This document shows, piece after piece, positions 36,309 to 50,300 of a stretch of 64,000 nucleotides of DNA; positions within the stretch are counted from its first letter, which is position 1; each line of letters starts with the position of its first letter. Source of the stretch: Membranipora membranacea (taxonomy: Eukaryota; Bryozoa; Gymnolaemata; Cheilostomatida; Membraniporidae); contig OU612065.1 of the NCBI GenBank assembly GCA_914767715.1, positions 992,001 through 1,056,000 on the forward strand, given 5' to 3'. The translations under genes and the position numbers were made by a program. The notes under the pieces were generated by a model. It did not search any database. It worked only from the letters and a program-made list of their open reading frames with translations, and was not told the origin of the DNA.

Positions 36309-39300
36309 ATGGACACTGAAATAGGTAATTTGTCTTGTGATGTTTACATTGGACTATATAGTACTTAGTCACATATTTTTGGCTAGTAACAAATAGCTAT
36401 GAGCGGTTGTCAAAGAAACAGGCCAGTTCCATGGTAACTCACTTGAAATCTCATAGGAAATGTCAGCTTGTCTTAACTACCTGATAGTTATAATAAATTG
36501 TTATATTTGTTAATGATTTAAATCAGCTTACATTCACAATGTAAACACACATGTGTGGAGTAACAGCTGATTTTTTCCTGGTTGTATTTCTGTACCTTTC
36601 CGCACCGTCTTAGTTAATGATTGCCACATCACCAATAATGATCATGAAAGGTAGGTTGGTAATTCCAACTATTAAACTGAATCAGACTCATTTTTGTAAG
36701 CGTTGCTGCAGAGTGATCTATCGATGTGTATTCACATCTCGATCAATTTTTAATAAGGTCGGACATTCTGTTTTACAAACTTCCGAGCAGATAAGTGAAT
36801 TGTGTCCTCATAGAACGATTTGTTCATATTGCTATCTATTTATCATGTGGATATAATTTTCTCTATTAGGTCAGCAGATGTATACCCATCCTCATCATAT
36901 AGGCGGGGGATGGGTGCCGCCCCACATGATTGGATTAGATCATAGTCTAACTCAGCAGCACGGATTATACCCACACTCCTCGGCGATGGATCATTCCAGT
37001 GTAATGAATGCTAACATGTATTACGATATGGACGCTATTAACTCGATGCATCAGGATGTCTCTCATCTGCCTCCAATTACAAGACACGACATCCAGTCAA
37101 CGCTTCTCCAGCAAGCTCCACAAACGACAAGCTTACCACCTGTATCTCAGGCACTACCTCCCGGTATGATGATGTGTTATACCCGCACTCCTCCCTCACT
37201 CCTCCTCCACTCCTCCTACACGGCTCTCACTAGTCTAATACAAGAATTCTCTCGTGTCCGCCTAATTTAAAATGTCAAGTGTAAATCGATGTTTGAGGCG
37301 GCCCGGCCACGCAAAGAGATTAGCTTTCATCATCGATCAGTAGTCTTGTAACTGTTTCCTAATTCTGATATGATCTGGTGGTTAATTTCACATCAGACAC
37401 CCACAAGACCAGACTTGTAATGGATTATCTGGTTAGAAAGAAGTGCTTACTGTCGAGCTGCTAAATGATGTCATCTCTATATGTCTGCATAGGATTTAAT
37501 CTTACCCTGCTGTCTTTCAACCAGGTGGTAAAAGTTCAAACCCTGGTCAAATACTTAGATGGCCATATTGATTGTCCAAACCAAACATCAAGTATGACAA
37601 AAACACCCACTTGTGTTCAATGTTTTTTTACTGCTTACTGGTTAGAAGATACATTGGGATTCCTTCACCTCCGATTAGCGTATATTTGGCTATCACTGCT
37701 GTATTGGATGTTTGTAGTAGTCGCAGAGGCCGATAATGGGTACGCTGCTAAATCATACACACCGCCAGCTGATACTGGCAGCCAAAAGTCTCTTGATTTA
37801 GACTCCTCAGGCAGCTCAAAACCCCACTCAACTCCGATGACTCTTAAGTGGTGAGTTATAATTCACCTGTAGCCTTTTCAGAGGATATATATTGGGCCAT
37901 TGACGGTACCATTCATTTCCTGTGTCTGCTGAATCTCAGCAACACATTATCTGAAAGCAGAAGTTTTAAAATACATAAAAATCTCCCTTGCCATGTTTTC
38001 CTCCGGTATGAACTGAAGCTTGAGAATTCTATTAGTCATTGTTTTGTAAAGCCAAAAACCATTCTTGCACTATTGCGAGATTCACGTCATAAATTCTTGA
38101 CTTGCAGAAATCAATTTCGTTATTCTGTTTGTGAGAATTTTGACCATCTAACAGAGGTCTAACAGAGGTCTAACAGAGGTCATGACCAATTTTGCAATAT
38201 TGAGCAGCTGCATTAAGATTTTGACAGGAGTTTTATCAAAATACAATATATTTTATCCACTTATTATTGGATGACCCCACTTGCAAAATAGTGAATTTAC
38301 TGACTGAGTCTCTCAAATTAGACCTCTTGACTTCAAAACACCTACTAGGTGATGATAATGACAAGAGATTTAATTTGCTATACATGATTTATCTATTTTC
38401 ACTGCTTATGCAGCAATTACTTCTGACCTGTTGATCTGTTGGGTCATAAGGTGTTTTACAAGTATGGTAAGCAATGTGTGTCATCATGTATTAAACTCTA
38501 CTGCCTAACCAAGTTCACCATATTATCTGACACAGCTGTTGAGTTATTTTGACCACTTGCCATTAGCTCATATCCTGTTGTTGAGCAGGTTAAATGATAA
38601 CTATGAGGTAGCCGAGGGAGTGTGCATACCCAGGAGCACTTTGTACCAACACTATATAGACTTCTGTGAGAAACACGAACTTAACCCTGTCAATGCTGCT
38701 AGCTTCGGCAAGGTGAGTTGGGCCAATGACTACCGCTGAAGTATCATGTATTGCCAGCTCTCTGAGTCGGCACTCAAATCCTGTCCATCTTTTGTTTATG
38801 TTATAATTAGGAAGTTATGTAGGCTGTAGACCTGAGATTTAGTATATGCCACTGCTCATGATTGGTGACAGATGAAAATTATCCCTGGTTTTTGCCTCTT
38901 TTACCATCTCAGTATGTCCAGAGGATCAGATCCTGTTAGTGCAATCACTTTGTGGTCAAGACTCAAGTATTCTGAAAATAATGTTAGCAATCTACAGCAA
39001 AATCATAATAACTCATTATGTGACGTGAACTGATGTATAAGGATACAGTAATCTGATCTGATTAGTGATACCTTAAAACCTGCTATCTAACCTAGTACAG
39101 CTGGGTTGGTTTATACTAGAACATCGATATTTTGGTTATGCTAACTTGATTCAACGAGCAGCATGTAGGCACAGAGAAGTTTAAGGTTCCAGACCTCAAC
39201 CACAATACCTGTCCTGGGATATGTTACATCAAACCACGTACAATGATTCATAGTCTCCCTGTCCTCTCTATGACCTGATACCGGTGTCAATTATGTCGGT

Positions 39301-42300
39301 GTGTGAGGGAGGAGCAGGCAATGGTGGTACAGAGACACGGAGTAAATAATAGTTTGTATTCTATAGATAATCAGACAGCAGTTTCCACAGATAACTACTC
39401 GCCGACTCGGCACAAGAGGCCAATCTAAATATCATTACTACGGCATCGGTGTGAAGGAACAATCTCAGTACTATGACTTTGTATACTCCAAGGCTGGTCT
39501 GCAAAGGTAAGCTCATCTTCCACTGTCACACTCTTGCTTTAATTTTGAACAGCTTTTAGTGCAGTTACTATTACAAAAAAACTCTTTAGATTTTTTTCTT
39601 AATCCTTTCGACCAATGTTCAACAGTGTTCACTGTTACACGATTGTTTCACAAGGCTATAATTTGCTACACTTGACCATATGTTAGAGTACTGTGGTACT
39701 GTTATGAGATTGCTATCAGATGTATATCTGATGATTTGGAGGGTTTCAGGGCTATAATTACACTGTAGATAGCTGTAACTAGCAGGTCAAACTCGGCAGG
39801 TTAACACCAGTGATCATAGGACAGATCAATCAATCCAATTACCTCTTCTTATCACCGCTCAATTTGTCTTCACCCTGCTCCGAACGCTGCGAGGCATTAA
39901 CTCGTAGGTTTGTTGCTCCATTTTTGCACCTGTGCTTCGAGCAATACCTCTTTGTCTCCAATAGCATCACATAAATTATTGGGCATCACAACTCCCTTAA
40001 CGTATTTTACTTGCACTCTATTTTTCTCTTAGTGCCAACACAGCAAAGAAGGAAACCCCTAAACAAGTACCAGTACAGGCTTACTCTCCTAGGAGTAAAA
40101 TGGGCACACTTTTGCCTGACTTTCCAAATGTCGATGAATTGAAACTTCCTGAGGAAATTGAGCCAGAAAAGGTATTTACACCACTTATATTCACATTAGC
40201 TCTGATCAGATTTGGCTAATTCTGCTCTTGAGTTTTTATCTCCTCGACTTTGTAACTAATGCTGTTCCACAGTTTGCTCTACACATGACAGTTTTTTTCT
40301 TCTCTTTTCACAGCTGAACACATTTGTAATGATGTACCGGACACACTGTCAACGTATACTGGACACAGTCATCAGGGCTAACTTTGATGAGGTAATCTTA
40401 TTCAGCTCATACTCAAATTTCATATTCATGGATATATGTAAGGAGCTGAAATTATCAATTCTGATTTGTCTCTATTACGTTTTCATTTGATTACGATTTT
40501 CATTCTAGGATACAGACTCTCAGTTTTATGTGGGATGATCTGTGATGGGCCCCGTCACGCCACATATCCATCACACTCCTTAAGATTGTCTATCCTGTGC
40601 AGCTCGCTAGCCAAAAATGTTAATTTAACTCTCCTTATGCTTGTCGTTGTAGGTACAGAATTTTTTGCTGCACTTTTGGCAGGGAATGCCGGCACATATG
40701 ACAGCTATACTAGGTGCTAGTCAGATTGTTGGCATGGTGGCAGTCTGTGATACTATTCTATATAAGGCTATCTGTAATGTTCTCATGCCTCATGTTCTTC
40801 AGGCTCTGCCGGAAAGGTAAGCAGTTTATTAATTATGAACAGAATGATGACATGAACTAGATTTTTTGAGATATGAAATAGATGTTGACTTCTTGAATGA
40901 GACTTCACTGGCGATAACTATATCCAGAACATCGAGCAAGTGGTAGGAGATATGTGGTCTGCTTATGAGATTGTTAAACTTGGCCCCATGTATCAGCTAG
41001 CTCCTTCATGTGCTGAAATCGTAATTATTATTTATTGCTTTGTTTTTAGTTTAACCGTAGTTATTAAGAAATTTGCCAAACAGTTAGAGGACTGGATTGG
41101 AGCGGCTCTCAATGATTTACCGGAGAGTTTACGGCTAATGAAGCTAAACAGTAAGTTGCTTATTTTGCCAGTTATCCTCAAATATAGGAACAAATGAAGG
41201 CATATATCTGTAGCAGTCATCATTTCAAGATTAACTTTCTTATTTGTTGCCGTTGATTCATGTACATCTTTAATTTATGTACATGCCCGTGCCTTGTCTG
41301 AGTTATTGTTATGCATTGTTGAAGCGATGTTCAATCCCTTGTGGCTAACCATAAATCCATTATTCCCATCGCATCATGATCAGTGCTATGGGTGCCTCTT
41401 CTCGACTGGGTCAGGATCAGTGTTCTCTGGCTGATAATCATTCAGGCTTAGGTGGTTCAGAGTTCACTTCAACTATCGTGTGAAGCCAAGTCCATAATAT
41501 TTCTCCATTATCTTAATTAGCATCAAAGCCTATCATATACACTATGGCAGGTAGAGGGAGAGAGAGAACTTTTCCACCAATCTATGACTCAGCTTCAACC
41601 TCACTATTTTCCTCTTAATTTTGATGAATTGATAAGTAATGAATGGGAGGAAATAAAACCAGTATTTTTAGAAGCCAATTATGACTATCTGAGAAATAAT
41701 AAAACTGTAGATGGAGTAATGAAAACCTGAGTCGCGGTCACAAATTGTGAATTGTCAAAAATCCAGAATAAAAAAACTTCTATTAGCATGAGATCGATGT
41801 ATCAATGTACATGTAATAGCTCGTTGGGGAAGAGCGTTAGTTTTGTTATGTTATTTTTTTCAGGCTTTAAATTCTCAACTGGTAATTGTCAGTTATCTGA
41901 CTTACGTAACTGTATAAATTTAACAAAATGATCTACTTTGTGTTTGCTATGACTCATAAGAAGCTCATCGTTATTTACTGTTTGCAGTGGCCCGAAAGTT
42001 CTCAAGGATACTGAGACTACAGATGTCACTGAATCACTTGTGTCAGGCGTCGCGAAGTGTCGTTGGCAGTGCCGACATTATGTCTCAGATGTTAGAAGAT
42101 TGGCAGATGATCGATCGTAAAACTTTAATAAAACAAACCCAGCTCACACTCAGCCATCCGGATATGATCGTAGAACTCAACAGAATAACTCAATGTGAGT
42201 GTGCTCATAGCACCTCGTATTATTACTAACTACTTAAAGTTAAAGGTGGAACGTTGAAGTGGAACGTTGAGCCGGGTGTTAGGCCATTACTCAAACTATA

Positions 42301-45300
42301 AGCTTAAGCCATGTTCACCCTATTATGTGGTTTTAAAATTATAATTCCATAGATGGTAACTGTGATACTTTTATATGGTATGGTCCTCGCTCTACTGGTG
42401 GTTAGAGAGATGTATATTCTGCAGAGAAAATTGGTCACACTGAATGCGACTATCATTTCTGTTTCTAGTCTATGAAGATTTTGAGGGTTTGCTGCAGGAA
42501 CAAGTGACCATCGATGCATATATTGAATGGCTGGATAAGATCATTGATAAAAGCATTGTTCAGGTATGTGATCTATTTGATTTTATTATTTTGTGAGAAA
42601 ATGGTGTTAATCAGGATGGGATGGGCGTGATGGGATGGGATGGGGTGAGGGGAGGTGATGATGAAGTTAACAGTAATTATGTAAGCTTACGGATAACAAT
42701 TGACAATGGCTGTCATAGTCCATGTTCACTAGTGCCCCCAAATGTACAGTTTAAGTTATTGAAATCGCCAGACTGCTTGCTCGTTACCATTGTCACACAT
42801 TTGTGATCTTTTATGTTTGTTATTGGTTCCTCTGTGTTCGTCTCAGGCCTGTTATAATTCTGTGAGACTTTGCTCTATTTATAGACTAATGATAATGAAA
42901 CTGGAAGCGTGAAGAAAAAGTCACAGAGTTTCCTGTTGGTTTGGTCTGCATTTAGTACAAAAATAATCAGAGACATGACTCTACACAGCGCACCCAGTTT
43001 TGGTGAGGAGAACCTTTATGTAGTATTGAGATTGATCACATTGCTCTATTTTAAATTTTTCTCTGTCAGTACGTGAAGGTCAGGAGATGAGTGCGATGAT
43101 CAATTTGTGGCTGACTCATCAAGTCATGGATTGTTTCAATGTGATGATGTTCATCTACTAAGGCTTCATTATGCTGGAATCCGAGCACCAGTCCTCCCAA
43201 GTCCATATATTCATTAATTCACCAGCTTATTGTGCAGTATGTATATATTGACAGGCTCGTTTCACTTACTTCACCTGATGTTTGATGACTACATCCTGTA
43301 TCACCTGGAGCAGATGTGCTGTACAGAGGTATCAGACGAGATCCTAGCAGAGATTAAAGGCACTCCTAAAGTATCGTCTATAAGCAGAGATATACTGCTA
43401 CCGAGTAATAAACTCCTAAATGTAGACGAGAATATCCCACACTCATTTCCACAATCTTACAATCACACCAACCAGCAACAGGAGAATATAGCTCAAGATC
43501 AGACTACCGACCAACGTTCAGGTAAGATATTACTGAAGGTTACTCCTTGTCACACAGCTACTTTTTTGTAAGTTACATGACTGTGTATGTATGTATTACC
43601 ATCACAACCAAGCTTTACATAACCTCCGCCGTACGCCTATTAATAAAACTTACACCTTAATAAGGTCAAACACTGCTCATCACAAACTGATAAATCTTAC
43701 TTAGTTCTCTTATAAGCTTATGAGCCTAGTTAATGTCTAACTCAAGGTCTTCCTTAGGAAACCGATATTATTATGTGGCTCACTATTATGTGGCTCACGT
43801 GCAACTCCAAGTGATAAATAAGCCAAACTCCATGCTGCGGATGTGAGATGATAGGCACAATAAGGAGATGGAGTACAGTGTGACGTGCACCTCTTCGTTG
43901 TATTATGTGGAGAAATAAGAAAATAGTAATAAGATGCGTTTTATTAATTTAGAATTCTCTTGTAACCAGCAGCACCCCAAATAATAGGAAAAGTCAACTG
44001 TAACCATCATTGGTTGTGATATTGTAGATACGAGCCCTGCAGCATCAGCATCACCTGTGTCTACTACGGTGAACAATAACTCCCTGATGACATCATCACA
44101 TGTTCAGCTTCTCTCACGGATAACCGAATCAGTAAATGCAACTAGTCCTCACTCAGTGGCTATCTCAGCAGCTAACTCTCCATCTCAACCACATTATCAG
44201 CCGCAGACGTCGGGCTCCCTCAAATCCACCCCACCGAAACATCCTTGGTCAGTCAATAGTGCAGCTGCTTAAATTGTGGATAGCTGCAGATTTTCTATTA
44301 GTCATCTCACTACACCTCACCCTTCATCCAAAAAAACTGTTGCTCAGAATACATAATTGGTATAGTGTACCCTTTTATGTTGTAATGGCATCATGCCAGC
44401 TTGATTTTTCACTAATCTTCCCTTTGAATATAGTGGTTCACATACATAATGTTATTGTGATCGGTGCCAGTTTGATGGTTTCCGCCTCATCAGTGCTTCG
44501 TATCCTAGGTGATTTTATTTCACGGATTGGAATGTCAACCCAAACGCAGGTTATCTTACCACGTAAAACATTGAGAAAACTTATAGACGTATTTGGTTTT
44601 TGTGGTGAGATAAATCCTATAATTCTGAAGTGTATAATGTAGTTTTGTTATCGTTTTCATTGCTAAGCCAATGTCAAGAAAACAAGTACTGTGAATAGCT
44701 GTGTTAGCACTAAGCTCTTTTCATTATCTCATCAGTCTCAGAGTGTGGAGAAGTGCACTGAAGTTCTGTCATTTTTTCGATAACTATTGACCTCAAGAGA
44801 TCATCTCTGTTACAACCTGTAATAACTATAAATATGTCTGAAGATAATTGTGTCTATTCATACCTCATCCATAAGGTCTCCAATTAAATTTAGTTTTCAA
44901 GCTGTGTTGGTTGGTTGACAAAGTTGATGTACAAAGATGAAAATGGGTATCATGCTGATCCGAAATGGCTCTGATAAACAGTAGTCTTCATTATTTAACA
45001 GCCCTCCTCGTTTAATGTGTATGTGAGGCAACACTGAGCAAAACTCAAAACAGAACGACCAGGTGTATATTTGATGATCAACTTATTGTATATATTACAG
45101 CTCACAGAGTACGATGGTGCAGCAGACTATGGGAATGTTAGAAAGTATGAATGGTATACCCACATCTCAAACATCACTTCATCCGACATCACTACCTATG
45201 ACATCACTCCCTCAGACTACGCTGCCTGTATCCGCTCATCAGGTCAGTATTCAGCTTGCTGTACATTTAGTTTAATTAATAACTGTTGTGTAAGTCCGGT

Positions 45301-45987
45301 ATTGGGGCATAATCGGCGTTATACAAATTCAGTGGGCTTGATATTGTTCTAAAAAAAACTCTCACTTAACCTATTTACAGCATACAACAGTTAACAGCAT
45401 GGCTTATTATATGAATGATTTGGAGAGCGCGGAACAAACATGGAGGTTATCAGATACGATAGTCAATCACCACGCACTCCCAGACATGCAATACCACAGT
45501 ACCGATGTACCGCCGGAGGCCTATCAAATGTAAGTAAAGAATTATTTATGTTAAGAGTTATCCACCCATTAAATATAACAAACCGGTAAAATTCATTGAC
45601 GTTGATGTCTTATAATGACCCCAGTCCTATCATCTCTCCTAAAATGTAATACCAAGTATGATAATTTTATGATGGTTTTGTTTTTTACCCAGACCCAATG
45701 GGGACCCAGCAAACGGAGATATCCTATATTACGCTGTCAACAGTATGAATCTACCGACAGCTAGCAGCAGCATTGAGACTCCACACATGACTGTGACCTA
45801 TGACCCCCAGGAGGCTCAGGAAGCACTTAACAGGTCATTCCAGCCATTTAATGATATGTTTATCAGAGATCCTCAGACTGGTAGTAAGAGATCAGCAGCC
45901 GAGGATCTCAGCTCTCTACATCTGAGTAAAAGATTCCATGAAGGTAATCAGACTTTTGAGTCCCAGGAGGGATATGCAATGTCCTAG
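36309..45987 (+). CDS. RFX4: RFX4-type winged-helix transcription factor
   Basis: Exons: 36309-36324, 36870-37163, 37727-37850, 38589-38712, 39367-39506, 40033-40171, 40314-40391, 40653-40816, 41050-41150, 41988-42194, 42469-42563, 42885-43002, 43255-43521, 44028-44247, 45101-45242, 45381-45529, 45693-45987; 890 residues, phases consistent. RFX proteins bind X-box DNA and control ciliary and developmental genes. The DNA-binding domain (about residues 137-232) has [20 protein letters not shown] and [18 protein letters not shown], including the recognition-helix and wing residues. [59 protein letters not shown] and [17 protein letters not shown] match RFX4 through its dimerisation region rather than RFX1-3 or RFX6. 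The His/Met/Gln-rich N-terminus and Ser/Thr/Pro-rich tail are divergent. AATAAA is at 46055. Confidence 0.94.
36425..36438 (+). promoter_or_regulatory. X-box-like motif in RFX intron 1
   Basis: AGTTCCATGGTAAC. The right half, GGTAAC, fits the X-box half-site RRNRAC exactly, the AT spacer is right, and the left half fits 5 of 6 positions. It lies about 100 bases after exon 1 of the RFX gene itself, so auto-regulation is possible. Binding is inferred. Confidence 0.4.
38148..38180. repeat. Short tandem repeat, 3 x 11 bp
   Basis: Three perfect copies of CTAACAGAGGT in the RFX intron 37851-38588. Confidence 0.85.
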
Positions 45988-47307
45988 ATATCCGGAATCA
46001 AAACATACTCAATACTAATGGATCTCATAGTATCAACATATCATTTTCAGCCAAAATAAACCATACTTAATCAGATTTCCAATATTTTTTCTTTTTTACC
46101 TTTCATACTCTTTGCAATGAACTCCCTCTTCATTGCTTCATTGCTCTTTGCAACCATTTTTGTCAATCTCTTATTATTTACACCTAATCAAGATGTTTTG
46201 TGATTATAATCAAGACGATTTTTCATGTCTCTCCCATGTTTCTACATTGGTTTGTATTTATCAACTGATATTTTGATAAGTTATTTGGTGCATAACACAT
46301 TCCAAATATCATTCATCATAATAATATATATAATAATTATTATAATAGCGTACCATGATCATTCTGATAGTAGTTGTCTTCTCTCCCAATAAGAGAGGAA
46401 AACCCTGTGTTTGTCTTGTGAAGATGCAGGTATGAACCAGAATCAACGTACCATTTTTGGCTATACATAATTGCTGTCATATTTTTAGCAAGCATTTTCG
46501 TATTTTCTTTATTGTTTTTACTGTTAAGAAATTATTATAGGACTTTTTGTTTCACTATTTATTATGGAAAAGAATAAAATTACTTCAGAAATCAGAAACA
46601 TGGTATGTGTATCATTCAGATACACATAGCTTTATACAGTGAGGAATGATCAGAGGTCAGCAAGGTCAAATCATCAAATAATCCAGTAACTGAGCTCTGC
46701 TGCTCTGATGGTAGCATGTTGTCATAAAAAATCAATGATGCTGGATAAAAACAGAATTGAGAGAAACTCATCAAAAACTTACAAATAGTGATTAACACCA
46801 GAAACTATCAAAGCTTTCATCATATTATCTAAATAGTAAGAAAAATGCCACAACAATGTTTACAACGATTCAATAGTGAAGGGAACTGATACAACAATGA
46901 TTATAATAATATGCCTGAGAACATCATGAAAAATATCTATTATGGTATGAAGTAACAGCAGGAGGATGGTTATATATACACCTGATCATCTAGATCTACA
47001 GCTTACTGTAGTAGTGATGAGGAGTCTAATCACAACAAGGAGAAAACTCATCTCGCTACAGGAAATAAAGTCTCGGAGAAGTGAGGCTAGATAACAAAAT
47101 CCCATATTTAAATATGAGTGATCGACCACACAGCTTCTAACAACAACAGCTTCAAATTTAGATAGTCTTAATTAACATCAGCCGTAATCAATATAGGGGA
47201 AGTGTGAAGAGAAATGAAGGTCTACAACATTCACAGTCTTCAGTGTTCCCTCAGAGCTTCATCAGCGAGCTCAGGAAACTAATACAACCTATAAGATTGA
47301 GATGCTT
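45988..47307. other. Convergent 3' intergenic region of RFX and PDE9A
   Basis: About 1.3 kb of AT-rich DNA between two genes that end towards each other. The RFX poly(A) signal AATAAA is at 46055-46060. For the minus strand, TTTATT (reverse AATAAA) occurs at 46558-46563 and 46508-46513. No coding exon is recognisable. Confidence 0.45.
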
Positions 47308-50300
47308 TCAGTTCTGTTTAGCTCGTACCTCATCATCTTGCTTTTTCAGATTCTCCCAGTGATCTCTGGCATTTTTCAGCGGCTCAACCATAATCTCACG
47401 TAGTTGTGGAAACAACTGGATAAACAAATGTCAACATATACACATTAGGCCTCACAATCAATGTATAGACATTGAGCCTCGCAGTCAATATTCACACTGG
47501 GCTTCAAATACTCACATTGGGCCTCACAGTTTAGACACTGATACTGATGACCTCACATGTTGTATGAAGGTCAAGGTTATATAAAAGCCAAGAGACGCAT
47601 GTTTGACTGGATTGATATAACACTCACCTTAGCCACTTGCTCAAACATAGGAAGCAGAACAAACTTGATGAATCCTATTTGGGCAGTAGGTTTGGTAACC
47701 TTCTCTCTGTCCATAAATGGTGCTACAGGCAGCCCTTCTTCCTTCTCTTTGTCTGATTGGTTGAAGTATTCCTCTAGGAGACAATCTAACCATGGCTCAC
47801 TGATTTCCATGGGTCTTACTTCATTTGATATGTCACAGCATTTTATCAAGACCATCTTCAGCTGTAAAAAAAACCAAAATAAGAAATGCGTAGAAAGGCG
47901 AACTTAGAGTTGCAGTAAAAATAGAAATGATATACATCTGTAAAGGAATTATTCTCACATAAAACCTATTCGAACTTTTACAATAAGCAAGGCATAGAGT
48001 TCATGGCTGGGACTAACTAGCACCTAAATATAAATTGAAGGCTCATTCGGAATCAATTAGTGTAAAAGTTGGGTTGATGTGACGGGAAGAAGAATTGTCA
48101 GAATAATAAAGTAGGGAAGTGTGGAAGGTTTAATAAAGCTAGTGCCAGCGTGAGCCAAAATATTACCGCTGTTAGATCATCTTCGTCATGAAAATCAAAT
48201 GTTTCTCGCTTTTCGTTAAAATTATCCATAATCTCTGAGTGTCGTGCCATATCGGTAGCCAGGATCAAAGTAATAATTCCCTGTATATAATATACAACAT
48301 TCATTAAACCAATATAAATCAAACTCAAAGTCACAAAACACACACAACAACAAAATGACAAGAAAGGATGACTGGACATACTTTTTACAATTGCATTATC
48401 TTTGTTATGGAGTTATCATCTCTTAGACAAAACTAAAATACTTGAGCTGCACTAGTCACCATAGTAAGAGAATGTTCAGTCTCCCTTTCTCTGTCATTTA
48501 TCATCAAAATTAACATAGATTCATCATACCGACTCAAAATGCTCTTTGTTGCTGACATCGAAATCCTCGCCTTCACAATAAGCTTTGAAAAGTTCCACGA
48601 TTTCGCCGTGTCTGGCCATGTCAGTGGCCAGAATGAGCATAGTCATACCCTGATGATGGATAGCAATATAATCAATATTTACTAATCAACTTAATAATTC
48701 AACTTCAAATATTAAAGTTGATAATAACAAACAGCAATGAAAGCCTGTCTTGACAACCTGTGAGGAAATTAGCTTCCCAGAGACAGGGTAAAGTTCTGAG
48801 GGAGCATCAGTGGTCAGTTAAAGAAATCAAAATTGGATCTGTGATCTTGTTTAAAGAAGGTTCTGTCAGCTCAAAAACCTTCAGATTATTTGGAGTGCAA
48901 GGAATATTTACCACATTCTGAAGTACCAGAAAGAGAGCATAAACTTACGGCACGGATGCGTTTGAAAGTTTCAGAATCACAGTTTGCAAAGATATTGGTT
49001 TCAGGATTGCTGAGAATTTTGAATGCTATGGCGCAGTGATGATTCTCCAGCGGTGATATATCGTTGTATCTTATAGCCAGTTCTGTCTTAGCATTGATTT
49101 GATATCTGAAAGATTATCCAAAAGCAATAAAATATTATGCCAAGAATAATGGCTATTTAATGGAATTTTCAAACTGCTGTGGGGATAATTGGCATAATAA
49201 TTGTCATCATGGTTGAGAGCCGCATGCGTTGGTGTTTAAAAATGACACTTTTCTTGAAAGGTGACAATTATGGTACATACCAAAATATCCACAACCACTG
49301 GGTAAAAATATTCAGCATGATACAAATTTGGGTCGAAATAGTTCTCAGAAACTAGAATTTTTTTTCTCATGCCATAAGTTGCTTTTTTTTCTAAGCGCCA
49401 GTTATTTCTGAGGATCTGTAAAATTTTCTTCTCAGCATAGGGAGACTCTCAGCCTGAATGTCTCTGGTTACACGACTGTCAAGCTGTAACCCATTATTGA
49501 TGAGCGGCGGTTTGCTGATATTTTTTGTACCCATGAGCGTGCTGTGTCGTGAAAACAGGAAGTCACTAGAGAAAAAGCCTTGGCCATTTTCTTCTTGCTC
49601 AGATTTTTACATTGGCTCGTAATGACAATTTGTTTAGTGTTAAAAGCTTGCCAGGGTTCAGAGTGACAGAAAAGAAAGACACAAAAAAATTTAACATTGT
49701 AGAGCAGAATTTATTCTCTACGCTACTAAAACTGAGGCACCGAGCTTCAATATTGAGCCAGTTGGCGACTGTTTTGAATTCCAGAATACTAAAAAATAAT
49801 CTCATTTATAGATAATTGAATAGAATTAGCTTCTCCGTAGATGAACAAGGGACAAAGATGATTAAACCTGACTGAGTTGTTCTTATAAGGTTTCGACGCA
49901 TCAATATACGATAAATGATACTAGGTAGTAGCCAACCTGTCTGCAGTGTTAGCTAAAAATACTCATTTTTTGTCACCTTCATTTGAATTTTTTCAAAGTT
50001 TTTCTTATCTTTCGGTTTGTCTTGTACTGTCTTTGTAGAACTTACGTGTTATTATATCCAGGGTGATCGAGGTCATGACATATACACGCAGTAAGGAGTA
50101 TGCCGATGTCCTCTTTGCTGACCTTCTCATGAAGTCTACACAAGTGAATCATACCATACATCATCTGAGTTACACAGAAGCAATGCCTGAAGTTATGGAA
50201 TGGGTTATTCCTGTAGTTTTCCTGGATACATAGCTGTAAGTATAATAGCCATGTGTCAACATACTTTAACTCAGGTCACAAGTGCAAAATCATAATCAGA

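Noticed and set aside
37465-37854. 129-codon plus-strand ORF with hydrophobic stretches (possible membrane protein)
   Set aside because: Most of it is RFX intron sequence running into exon 37727-37850; the T-rich tract gives the hydrophobic look.
38539-38739. Separate small gene containing an RFX DNA-binding segment
   Set aside because: It is simply RFX exon 38589-38712 with intron read-through on both sides; splice phases join it to its neighbours.
44136-44642. Plus-strand ORF of 168 codons
   Set aside because: It overlaps RFX exon 44028-44247 in another frame and then runs through intron; no domain or codon pattern.
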